Shown: positions 1-5,744, counted from the first letter of the stretch. The stretch: 6,635 nucleotides of DNA from Planctomycetota bacterium (GCA_013151585.1 JAADHY010000374.1:1-6635); one strand, 5' to 3'. Notes: generated by a model not told the origin, from the letters alone. Numbers and translations: made by a program.

Positions 1-9
1 CGGCAATAT

Positions 10-84
10 CGGGACGTAGCTCAGCCTGGCTAGAGCGCCGGCTTTGGGAGCCGGAAGTCGCAGGTTCGAATCCTGTCGTCCCGA
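10..84 (+). tRNA. tRNA-Pro (anticodon UGG)
   Basis: This is a complete cloverleaf. The acceptor stem pairs CGGGACG (10-16) with CGTCCCG (77-83), and A84 is the discriminator base. The D arm begins with the usual TAGCTCAG. The anticodon stem CCGGC (38-42) pairs with GCCGG (50-54) around the seven-base loop TTTGGGA, which places TGG at 45-47, a proline anticodon. The T arm is GCAGG/CCTGT around TTCGAAT. A first base of C fits a bacterial tRNA-Pro. CCA is not encoded: CTT follows the discriminator, so the tail must be added by the CCA-adding enzyme. No other tRNA gene is present in the window. Confidence 0.97.
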
Positions 85-96
85 CTTGCTCCATGC

Positions 97-132
97 AAAG
101 CGGCTCCAGTATCTGCGGGGGCCGCTTTCTTT
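97..132 (+). terminator. Intrinsic terminator of the tRNA-Pro gene
   Basis: AAAGCGGCTCC (97-107) pairs with GGGGCCGCTTT (118-128). This gives an 11-bp stem with one G-U pair and a 10-base loop, followed immediately by TTTCTTT (126-132). It lies only 12 bases past the tRNA, so it almost certainly ends the tRNA transcript. Read from the other strand it lacks a good U-tract, so it would be at best a weak terminator for the minus-strand gene at 242-487. Confidence 0.85.
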
Positions 133-241
133 ACGCGCCGCACCCGACAACCAAGTTGGCTCAAAGCCGATACGCGGAGGGGTCGAGGCTTTCAGCGTGC
201 CAGCCGGGAAAGGTGCAAGCAAAAGGAAAGCGACCGTCCCT

Positions 242-487
242 TCACTCCGCGCGTTTCTTGCGCTTGGGACGCCGGCCGTCCGGCCGCGGTTTCAAGCTCG
301 TTACCAGCAACAAATCGACGATCTCGATCGTTCCGTCTTTCAGACCAACACCGATAGTGCGTCCGGGCGGACTGATCGCGACGGCCTCGGGGTGCTCGAC
401 AGGCAGCGATCGGCCGTCCGCCAAGTGAAGGTCAAAGGGACGGAAGGGCTCTGCGCGAAGCATTTTTCGGAGTTGCTCTACCGTCAT
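242..487 (-). CDS. Small conserved hypothetical protein, planctomycete-type (81 aa)
   Basis: The function is unknown. The protein opens MTVEQLRKMLRAEPFRPFDLHLADGRS and continues through PVEHPEAVAISPPGRT to DGTIEIVDLLLVTSL, ending in a strongly basic tail (KPRPDGRRPKRKKR, about residues 67-79). From memory, this arrangement (a helix, an RPF.LHLADGR.. strand, HPE..AISP.GRT, then an I.DLLLVT strand) recurs in a short family found in many copies in planctomycete genomes. I know of no named domain or assigned role. There is no signal peptide or membrane segment, so it is probably a small cytoplasmic beta-rich fold. It is transcribed opposite to its neighbours and stands alone. No Shine-Dalgarno sequence is seen before the ATG, and a TAAAAT box lies only 7 bases upstream. 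The basic tail could bind nucleic acid, but that is a guess from composition. Confidence 0.8.
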   Translation of the reverse strand: MTVEQLRKMLRAEPFRPFDLHLADGRSLPVEHPEAVAISPPGRTIGVGLKDGTIEIVDLLLVTSLKPRPDGRRPKRKKRAE

Positions 488-493
488 GGGTGC

Positions 494-499
494 ATTTTA
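494..499 (-). promoter_or_regulatory. Possible -10 box (TAAAAT) for the 81-aa gene; leaderless transcript possible
   Basis: On the minus strand TAAAAT occupies 499-494 and the ATG begins at 487. A start site at the usual distance downstream would fall on or next to the ATG, giving a leaderless mRNA. This is consistent with the absence of a Shine-Dalgarno motif. No convincing -35 box is present: the hexamer at the optimal spacing reads TGGGAG. The call is therefore tentative. Confidence 0.3.
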
Positions 500-687
500 C
501 TGCGCGCAGATGTTGTCTCCCAGGACCAGGTTTTCGGTGGGCGAGGCCAACCGGGCTGCCCGTAGGGTTTCCCCTCTCTTTGTAGGCCGCACGACCGCGT
601 GCTTTGGCAGGACACATCTCTTCCGATTGCCCGCACAACATCTCCTGACCCGCTGATTCTTTACAACACCCAACACCGAAGACAGGA

Positions 688-721
688 CCGACCTGGACCG
701 ATCCGTGGCGGGCCGGGTCGG
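688..721 (+). repeat. Inverted repeat, possible hairpin in the leader of the 857 gene
   Basis: CCGACCTGG (688-696) and CCGGGTCGG (713-721) can form a 9-bp RNA stem with one U-G pair and a 16-base loop. The sequence after it (ATTGTTTGTT) is moderately T-rich but interrupted by G. It could be a weak terminator or a leader hairpin. No gene obviously ends before it on this strand, so its purpose is unclear. Confidence 0.3.
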
Positions 722-830
722 ATTGTTTGTTCGCTCCCTATCGGCTGTGTCGATAACCGGAACCGTCGGTCTTTGCTGGCGAAAGCGTCTTGTAGCAATT
801 CGCCCGCAAGTGGGGGTAGTGGGCATCATT

Positions 831-860
831 GGGAACTTGCCATCAGGGAACTTGCCATGA
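831..860 (+). repeat. 15-bp tandem duplication covering the ribosome-binding and start site
   Basis: GGGAACTTGCCATCA (831-845) is followed directly by GGGAACTTGCCATGA (846-860), with 14 of 15 bases identical. The second copy carries the Shine-Dalgarno-like AGGGAA (845-850) and the ATG at 857. In the first copy the corresponding codon is ATC, which cannot start efficiently. The pattern suggests a local slippage duplication followed by one substitution. Confidence 0.85.
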
Positions 861-1819
861 GAAGCATACGAACGCTGCCGGTTTGGTCTTCGCTATCGAT
901 CGTCGTGTTGGTGCTCGTCACGACCAACGTGCCCGCTTGGGGGCAAATCGTGGTCCCCGGCACCGGAGAACGCATCGCGTGGGATGACTTCGAAGACGAG
1001 AGCTGGGAGTTCATCCACAACTTTCCCAAGAGCAGCCGGAACATTGACGGACGCGAACGCCAACCGCTCGGTATGTCCAACAACAACCTGTGGATCGAGA
1101 GCGCCAAGCGGGGTCAGCCCGACGTCATCCTGCGGGTGCCCACGCCGCCGGGCGGACTGCCGGGTAGCCGAGGCGCGATGCTCATGAGGACCGTCTATTC
1201 GGGCATTCCAAACACCACCAGCCTGAAATTTCAGCAGGACGATCTGGTCATGCGGCTCAGCTCACAGGTGGGAGCGATTCCGACGTCGTGGTATCCGAGT
1301 GTCGTGGTTCGCGTCTACCTACCACCGTTTGACGAATGGGAAGACCGGACGGGCACGTCCTTCGGCTTCCGGGCCGACGTGGTCGGGACCAAGTGGGAGA
1401 CACCGAAGCGACGAGGCATCTTTTTTGTTCGTCGCCGGAAAATGGTCTCGCACACCTACTGGCCCGGCATGTTCATCCAGTTCAATAGCAAGACAGACGC
1501 CCGCTACGATGAAGACTCGGCCGTCTTTATCGTTCGCGGAGACGATTCGGGCCGGGATTTCCTCGGTCCCTACATCACGCAAACCGGCTGGTGGACCCTC
1601 GGCATGTCTTTCACGCCGGACGGTCGCGTCCACTACTTCGCCAGCCCCGGTGTCGATCGATTGACCATGAAGGACCACATCGCCTCACACGCTCCGTACT
1701 ATTCCAAGTGCAAGACTTTCAACACGATCTTTTTCAACGTTTGTAGCGCGAACGACGGAAAGACGCCTTCGACCACCTGGATCATCGATGACCCGGAGCT
1801 GTATGTCATTCGGCGGTAG
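857..1819 (+). CDS. Secreted protein of unknown function, planctomycete-type (320 aa)
   Basis: The function is not known. Residues 1-29 form a signal peptide: the basic start MRSIRTLP, a hydrophobic core of about 10-22 (WSSLSIVVLVLVT), and a likely cleavage after A-W-G29 before QIVVPG. There is no lipobox cysteine, so the product should be periplasmic or exported. The mature part opens with WDDFEDESWEF (42-52), has many aromatic residues and short strand-like stretches (for example VVVRVYLPP at 149-157 and SFGFRADVV at 168-176), and ends in TTWIIDDPELYVIRR. This reads like a beta-sandwich of the lectin/LamG kind, but I see no catalytic motif and the fold is inference. The only cysteines in the mature part, C285 and C296, could form one disulfide. 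The ATG at 857 is chosen because it places the signal peptide at the N-terminus and has AGGGAA six bases upstream; the open frame back to 599 does not look coding. It stands alone, with no co-directional gene close enough for an operon. Confidence 0.85.
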   Translation: MRSIRTLPVWSSLSIVVLVLVTTNVPAWGQIVVPGTGERIAWDDFEDESWEFIHNFPKSSRNIDGRERQPLGMSNNNLWIESAKRGQPDVILRVPTPPGGLPGSRGAMLMRTVYSGIPNTTSLKFQQDDLVMRLSSQVGAIPTSWYPSVVVRVYLPPFDEWEDRTGTSFGFRADVVGTKWETPKRRGIFFVRRRKMVSHTYWPGMFIQFNSKTDARYDEDSAVFIVRGDDSGRDFLGPYITQTGWWTLGMSFTPDGRVHYFASPGVDRLTMKDHIASHAPYYSKCKTFNTIFFNVCSANDGKTPSTTWIIDDPELYVIRR

Positions 1820-1857
1820 CGGCGAAAGGCAGTTGTCGAGGCCGAGCCTCGGTATGA

Positions 1858-2040
1858 GTGAAAGTTGATTTCCAGCGGACGCTCTGGGCATTGGCGAACG
1901 CGTGTGACGCGGAAGGCGTCGATCGACCGGACCGAATTGTGCGATTGGTCGAGTCAGACGAACTCGGCGCGCCAGGACACGCGACGGTCCGCGGCGGCTA
2001 TCCACGTCGCCTGTGGGACGAAGTTTTGCCAACCCGTTGA
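1858..2040 (+). CDS. Weak candidate small ORF (60 aa), or part of a non-coding transcript
   Basis: A GTG at 1858 opens 60 codons reading MKVDFQRTLWALANACDAEG... to ...YPRRLWDEVLPTR. The composition is acceptable for a small protein, with acidic and basic residues balanced and a possible helix at 4-20. It is not recognised, however, and has no Shine-Dalgarno sequence. A stop (1855-1857) abuts the GTG, so it cannot extend upstream. In its favour, it sits between the 857 gene and an intrinsic terminator 49 bases past its stop. Against it, an untranslated RNA or a long 3' UTR would explain the terminator equally well. I give it low confidence as a gene. Confidence 0.2.
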   Translation: MKVDFQRTLWALANACDAEGVDRPDRIVRLVESDELGAPGHATVRGGYPRRLWDEVLPTR

Positions 2041-2088
2041 CAACCGATAACAACCGAATCGCACTGCAGCGCGGCCCCCACAGACCCG

Positions 2089-2121
2089 AACCCGGCTCCC
2101 CAGCGAGCCGGGTTTTCTTTT
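2089..2121 (+). terminator. Strong intrinsic terminator
   Basis: AACCCGGCT (2089-2097) pairs perfectly with AGCCGGGTT (2106-2114), extended by C2098-G2105, to give a 10-bp GC-rich stem with a six-base loop. It is followed by TTTTCTTTT (2113-2121). It works only in the plus direction. It ends transcription from the 857 gene or from an unannotated transcript in 1820-2088, and it insulates the 783-aa gene downstream. Confidence 0.9.
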
Positions 2122-2148
2122 GCGCCCGGAGTTCCAGCGCGTTCCGAG

Positions 2149-2169
2149 CCATTTTTTTCGGAAAAAAGG
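2149..2169. repeat. A/T hairpin with a TCGG loop
   Basis: TTTTTT (2152-2157) and AAAAAA (2162-2167) flank the four bases TCGG. CC (2149-2150) and GG (2168-2169) can close the stem around one bulged A. There is no T-tract after it, so it is not a terminator by itself. It lies 28 bases past the strong terminator. Confidence 0.5.
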
Positions 2170-2199
2170 TCGAGCACGGCATTTTCACGTACGAATCCA

Positions 2200-2212
2200 G
2201 CGAGCTGCTCGC
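2200..2212. repeat. 13-bp palindrome (6-1-6), possible operator
   Basis: GCGAGC (2200-2205) and GCTCGC (2207-2212) are perfect inverted copies around a single T. A one-base loop is too tight for an RNA hairpin with full arms, so if it has a role a dimeric DNA-binding protein is more likely. It has the same 6-1-6 geometry as the palindrome at 2335-2347 but a different sequence. Confidence 0.3.
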
Positions 2213-2282
2213 CACAAATAAACATGGGGGAGCTTTGGTGTGGGCGACCGTACCTTCACTCACAAAAAAACCGAAAGGCGCA

Positions 2283-2301
2283 ACAAGACGAACGGTCTTG
2301 T
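2283..2301 (+). repeat. 7-bp hairpin in the leader of the 783-aa gene
   Basis: ACAAGAC (2283-2289) and GTCTTGT (2295-2301) are perfect inverted repeats around the five-base loop GAACG. A pyrimidine-rich tract (TTTTCTTTTTCC, 2318-2329) begins 17 bases later, too far away for a classic terminator. Confidence 0.4.
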
Positions 2302-2334
2302 CGAGTCGAAGGGTAGGTTTTCTTTTTCCATCAG

Positions 2335-2347
2335 CCTCGAGTCGAGG
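2335..2347 (+). promoter_or_regulatory. Palindrome overlapping the ribosome-binding site of the 783-aa gene
   Basis: CCTCGA (2335-2340) and TCGAGG (2342-2347) are perfect inverted repeats around one G. The right arm overlaps the Shine-Dalgarno sequence GAGGAG (2344-2349), which lies six bases before the ATG at 2356. Pairing of the arms in RNA, or a protein bound here, would cover the ribosome-binding site. The segment CGAGTCGA is also repeated directly at 2302-2309 and 2338-2345. Regulation is inferred from position only. Confidence 0.35.
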
Positions 2348-2355
2348 AGCCTGCC

Positions 2356-4707
2356 ATGCGACTGACCTTGCGAACGTTGCTCGCGTACTTGGACGACATT
2401 CTGGAACCGGGCCAAGCGGAAGAGATTCGCAAGAAGATTGAAGAAAGCAGTTTTGCCTCAACGCTGGCGAACCGCATCCGCGAAGTTTTGCGGCGACGGC
2501 GTCTGCCCGCTCCGGACCTCAGTGGTCCCGGGATGGGGCTGGACCCGAACACCGTCGCCGAATACCTCGATAACACGCTGCCGCCCGATGCCGTGGCGGA
2601 TGTCGAACGAGTTTGCCTCGAATCGGACGTGCATTTGGCAGAGGTGGCATCGTGCCACCAGATTCTCACCCTGGTCCTGGGCGAGCCGGTTGAGATTCCC
2701 GCAACGAGCCGGGAGCGGATGTATGCGATCGTCGACGAACAAGCGGGCCTTGACGATTCCCCCGGACATCCGGAAGGACAACCGACGGCCGCGGCCGCTC
2801 AGCCCGCTGCGGCCGGCCAGAGCTCCGACGAGCCGGCCGCAGAGCCGGGCCCTAGCCGTTTCTCCGAATCGTTGCCCGAGTATTTGAAGCCGACGCCCCT
2901 GTGGCGACAATTGCTCCCGTACGTAGTGATCCTTTTGATTCTGGGGATTTGGCTCGGTCTGTTCGTGATCGATCCAACCATTTTGCCCTTTATTCGCGGT
3001 TTGTCGGACCGGACGACGGCTCCCGGTCCGCTCGCCGCCGAATCTCCCGTCGCGGCTGTGAGCGAGACGACATCCGAGCCGACACCGCCACAGACGGCGA
3101 CCGAGTCCGGTGTCGTCACCGGAAGCCAAGCCTCGTCCTCTCAACCGGGCCCTGAACGAACGGAGCCGGAGCCGGTCGGCGCCAACGTCGCCGGACAACC
3201 GGCACCAGAAGGCTCACCCGCGGGGACTGCGGCCCCTGCGACGTCCGAACCCGGTTCGGCGCAGCCCTCTCCGGCCTCATTGGCCTCCGAGACAATGGTC
3301 GCCGCTCCGGAAGCTGAGCCCCAGCCGGCAACCTCTCCGCAGGCTGCGGTTCCAACTTCTGCGCCGCCGCAGACGGCGTCGGCCTCGTCTACGACCAAAT
3401 CGCCGGAAGCCCCGCAAGTGGCCATGGCTCCTTCCGCGACCGCCACATCGAGCCCCTCTCGCCCGACTAAAGCTCCCGCCCCGAAGAACCCCACTCCACC
3501 GGCTCAGAAGGTTCCGGTTGCCGCTGCGATTCCCTTCCCGGAAATCGAATACACTTCGCCGACCGGCGTGCTGTTGCATTACGACGCTGAATCAAACGCT
3601 TGGGTCATGATGCCTCATCGGTCCGTCGTGCATTCCGGCGATGAGCTGGCTTCGCCGGAGCCTTTCGTCAACCAGTTGCGAGTGGACAGAGGGCGGCTGC
3701 ACGTGACCTTGCTCGGCGGAACTCGCGTCCGGCTGGTCGCTCCGAAGAAAAACGTTCCCCTCGGACTAGCCATCTCCGAAGGACGGCTGATTCTCCAGCG
3801 CAAATTGGCCGGAGACCCACAAGCACTCGCTGCGCGCGTGGTCCTGGCCTTGTATGTCCACGGGGAAACCTGGCGGCTGGAACTGACCGAACCCGGAACC
3901 GTTTGTGGCGTCGAAATCATCCGGGAAATGCCGGAACAGTTTGAGCAAGCTCCCGGGCCCAATCTGTATCGCGGCGGCTTGTACGTGGTCGAAGGAGCCG
4001 CCCGGTTCGCCGACGGAACGAACCCGGAGCAGGTCATCAAGGCGAAGGACTGGATCTCGCTCACGCCGCAGGACCGGGCGCAGTTGGCTCAGGCCGACAC
4101 ACGTCCGCCTCTGTTCGCAATCCCCGAATGGCTGCAGGCTGAAGAGGGTTACGTGACGCCCACCCAACGGCGCTATGCGACCCTGTTCGAAAAAGAATTC
4201 CATCCGGACGAGCCGGTGCTGTTGGCTTTGCCCACGGTCGTGAAATCGCCGCGTCCCGGCCTGTCCGAGTTGGCCGTGAAATGCCTCGCCTTGATCGAGG
4301 CCTATGAGCCACTTGTTCAGGCACTCGCCGAGGCGGAACACGAAGAGGCACGGCTGGCGGCCATCGAAGGTCTGCGACGATGGCTCCCCAGTGATCCCAA
4401 CAACGGCAAACGGCTGCAAGAAACATTGGCCGAATACTTCCATCCCGAAGAGGCCAAAATCGTGTACCGGTTGCTGTGGGGGTTCTCCGAAAAGGATGCG
4501 GCAAACCCTTACACTTCGAAACAGTTGGTCGATTGGCTAGAACACGATCACATCGCCATCCGCCAATTGGCTTTCTATCACATCTATCGCCTGACCGGTC
4601 AGCGGTTCGACTATCGCCCGAACGCTCCATTGGTCCAGCGCCAGTCGGCCGTGAACCGCTGGCGAGCTCATCTGGCTCGAAAAAACGGAACCCTGCTGGG
4701 CGAGTGA
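2356..4707 (+). CDS. Single-pass membrane protein: anti-sigma-like N-terminus, Pro/Ala-rich stalk, FecR-like and HEAT-like regions (783 aa)
   Basis: The exact function is unknown. Residues about 5-49 and 63-108 are two related helical modules (LLAYLDDILEPGQAEEIRKKIEES and VAEYLDNTLPPDAVADVERVCLES). They resemble the helical part of zinc-binding anti-sigma domains, but the His/Cys metal ligands are missing: only C87 and C100 occur, both in the second module. After a Pro/Ala-rich linker comes one membrane span at about 186-206 (LLPYVVILLILGIWLGLFVID). Residues about 215-390 are a Pro/Ala/Ser/Thr/Glu-rich stalk. Residues about 397-570 include HSGDELASP, LRVDRGRLHVTLLGGTRVRLVAP and LRVD-type strands reminiscent of FecR domains. 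Residues about 600-750 are helical and HEAT-like, closing with a QRQSAVNRWRAHL tail of a kind I associate with planctomycete repeat proteins. The basic and helical N-terminus suggests a cytoplasmic N-terminus and an external C-terminus, as in FecR-type regulators. The start is fixed by GAGGAG six bases upstream. No sigma factor gene is adjacent, and domain identities are by eye. Confidence 0.85.
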   Translation: MRLTLRTLLAYLDDILEPGQAEEIRKKIEESSFASTLANRIREVLRRRRLPAPDLSGPGMGLDPNTVAEYLDNTLPPDAVADVERVCLESDVHLAEVASCHQILTLVLGEPVEIPATSRERMYAIVDEQAGLDDSPGHPEGQPTAAAAQPAAAGQSSDEPAAEPGPSRFSESLPEYLKPTPLWRQLLPYVVILLILGIWLGLFVIDPTILPFIRGLSDRTTAPGPLAAESPVAAVSETTSEPTPPQTATESGVVTGSQASSSQPGPERTEPEPVGANVAGQPAPEGSPAGTAAPATSEPGSAQPSPASLASETMVAAPEAEPQPATSPQAAVPTSAPPQTASASSTTKSPEAPQVAMAPSATATSSPSRPTKAPAPKNPTPPAQKVPVAAAIPFPEIEYTSPTGVLLHYDAESNAWVMMPHRSVVHSGDELASPEPFVNQLRVDRGRLHVTLLGGTRVRLVAPKKNVPLGLAISEGRLILQRKLAGDPQALAARVVLALYVHGETWRLELTEPGTVCGVEIIREMPEQFEQAPGPNLYRGGLYVVEGAARFADGTNPEQVIKAKDWISLTPQDRAQLAQADTRPPLFAIPEWLQAEEGYVTPTQRRYATLFEKEFHPDEPVLLALPTVVKSPRPGLSELAVKCLALIEAYEPLVQALAEAEHEEARLAAIEGLRRWLPSDPNNGKRLQETLAEYFHPEEAKIVYRLLWGFSEKDAANPYTSKQLVDWLEHDHIAIRQLAFYHIYRLTGQRFDYRPNAPLVQRQSAVNRWRAHLARKNGTLLGE

Positions 4708-4708
4708 A

Positions 4709-4737
4709 TTGGCGGGAGGCCACGGGCCATCTATGAT
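4709..4737 (+). promoter_or_regulatory. Candidate sigma-70 promoter for the UbiA-family gene
   Basis: TTGGCG (4709-4714) and TATGAT (4732-4737) match the -35 and -10 consensus at 4/6 and 5/6 positions with the ideal 17-bp spacing. Transcription would start near 4744, leaving a leader of about 95 bases. The -35 box begins two bases after the stop codon of the 783-aa gene, and no terminator separates the genes, so readthrough is also possible. Confidence 0.45.
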
Positions 4738-4840
4738 GGGACACAAGATTACGCGGGGACATCCTCACGGAGCGTGCTCGAAGCGTGCCGCTTCCCCCGT
4801 GGACACTCACGACGAAGAACCGGCTTCGTAGTCCCCTCTG

Positions 4841-5716
4841 ATGCTGCAACGCGTTCGACAACTGCTGGAACTGATCCGCTTCAGCCATACGGTCTTCGCG
4901 CTGCCTTTTGCTTTGCTGTCGGCCGTGCTGGCCTGGCGGGACGTGCCTTTCCGGTGGCGCGACTTGGCCGGCATTTTGCTGTGCATGGTTTTTGCTCGGT
5001 CCGCGGCCATGGCGTTCAACCGGATCGTTGACCGAAAACTGGACGCACTGAATCCCCGGACCGCTGGACGTCACTTGCCTCGCGGCCTTCTCAGCGTGGC
5101 CTCCGTCGCTACTTTTACCGCCATTTGCTCGTTGGGCTTTGTCGCCTCGACCCTCTTGTTCTGGCCCAACCGCTGGCCGCTGATCCTTTCCCTTCCCGTA
5201 CTGTTTTTTCTTTTGGGCTACTCTTACGCAAAACGCTTTACCAGCTTGTGTCACTACTGGCTGGCCGCGGCTTTGATGCTCGCCCCGATCGCAGCCTGGA
5301 TCGCCATTGCCGCAACAGTCACTTGGACTCCGGTCTTGTTGGCTTTGGCCGTGTTCTTTTGGGTCGGCGGGTTCGATATGATCTACGCTTGCCAAGACTA
5401 CCAGTTCGATCGAGCGGCTCATCTCCATAGTGTGCCAGCCCGCTTGGGCATTCCCACAGCCCTGCGGCTGGCTAAACTCAGTCACCTCGGCACAGTGGCC
5501 TGTTTGCTGGCGTTGTGGCACACGGCCCAATTCGGTGTCATATTCCTGGTCGGAGTGGCCATTGTGGCCGTCTTGCTCGCCTATGAACACTGGTTGGTCC
5601 GACCGGACGACCTGGATCGCGTCAATGTTGCCTTCTTTCACGTCAATGCCGTGATCAGCATTGGGCTGTTTCTGGTCGGTTTGGCTGACGTGTGGATTAG
5701 CGGTTTCAGCGGATAA
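4841..5716 (+). CDS. mqnP: UbiA-family prenyltransferase, probably menaquinone-pathway MqnP (291 aa)
   Basis: This is an integral membrane enzyme that transfers a polyprenyl chain to an aromatic acid. Both aspartate-rich motifs of the UbiA family are intact: N60RIVD64RKLD68 (NxxxDxxxD), and D179MIYACQD186YQFD190, followed by HSVPARLG. These bind Mg2+ and the prenyl diphosphate. About eight hydrophobic segments fill the rest, and the length is typical of the family. The N-terminus (LELIRFSHTVFALPFALLSA) is the usual family opening. An in-frame TAG at 4829-4831 rules out a start much further upstream, although no Shine-Dalgarno sequence precedes the ATG. The gene lies directly before an aminofutalosine synthase. 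I therefore infer that the substrate is 1,4-dihydroxy-6-naphthoate, as in the futalosine pathway, rather than the 4-hydroxybenzoate of ubiquinone synthesis. Sequence motifs alone do not separate these substrates. Confidence 0.9.
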   Translation: MLQRVRQLLELIRFSHTVFALPFALLSAVLAWRDVPFRWRDLAGILLCMVFARSAAMAFNRIVDRKLDALNPRTAGRHLPRGLLSVASVATFTAICSLGFVASTLLFWPNRWPLILSLPVLFFLLGYSYAKRFTSLCHYWLAAALMLAPIAAWIAIAATVTWTPVLLALAVFFWVGGFDMIYACQDYQFDRAAHLHSVPARLGIPTALRLAKLSHLGTVACLLALWHTAQFGVIFLVGVAIVAVLLAYEHWLVRPDDLDRVNVAFFHVNAVISIGLFLVGLADVWISGFSG

Positions 5717-5744
5717 CATGCCGTGGAATGTCCTCAGCCTTCCG

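Larger units (their letters stand above)
488..856. other. Intergenic stretch without a convincing gene
   Basis: An open frame runs from 599 into the 857 gene on the plus strand, but its translation is Arg/Pro/Ser-rich and unlike a protein, and it has no ribosome-binding site. Minus-strand frames here look equally random. The stretch must hold the promoters of the two flanking, divergently oriented genes. The only clear structures are the inverted repeat at 688-721 and the tandem repeat at 831-860, listed separately. Confidence 0.6.
1820..2355. other. 536-base intergenic region, no confident gene; terminator and several inverted repeats
   Basis: The left half (1820-2088) contains a weak 60-codon ORF at 1858-2040 and several short potential stems, for example CGAGT/ACTCG at 1950-1966 and GGCGGC/GTCGCC at 1993-2011. 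It ends at a strong intrinsic terminator (2089-2121). The right half (2122-2355) is richer in A/T runs. It holds four further inverted repeats before the ATG of the 783-aa gene. A minus-strand open frame at 1685-2461 spans the whole region, overlaps the coding genes on both sides and has a random composition; I regard it as spurious. Confidence 0.6.

Noticed and set aside
10..132. tRNA-Pro as a possible integration site for a genomic island.
   Set aside because: There is no integrase gene and no repeat of the tRNA 3' end elsewhere in the window. A normal terminator follows the tRNA directly.
44..565. A 173-codon plus-strand open frame starting inside the tRNA.
   Set aside because: It overlaps the tRNA and its terminator and is antisense to the small minus-strand gene, which has a far more protein-like sequence.
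599..856. Upstream extension of the secreted-protein gene, giving 406 aa.
   Set aside because: The extra 86 residues are not protein-like and would bury the signal peptide internally. The ATG at 857 has a Shine-Dalgarno-like sequence at good spacing.
2149..2169. The A/T hairpin as a second intrinsic terminator.
   Set aside because: The stem is almost entirely A-T and no T-tract follows on the plus strand, so it would not terminate efficiently alone.
1685..2461. A 258-codon minus-strand open frame across the 1820-2355 intergenic region.
   Set aside because: It overlaps the ends of the two coding genes on either side, crosses the plus-strand terminator, and its translation is Arg/Ser/Pro-rich with no recognisable motif.
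2458..3198. A 246-codon minus-strand open frame, plus several Arg/Pro-rich frames on both strands at 3110-3610.
   Set aside because: These are shadows of the GC-rich Pro/Ala/Ser/Thr stalk-coding region of the 783-aa gene; low-complexity codons suppress stops in the other frames.
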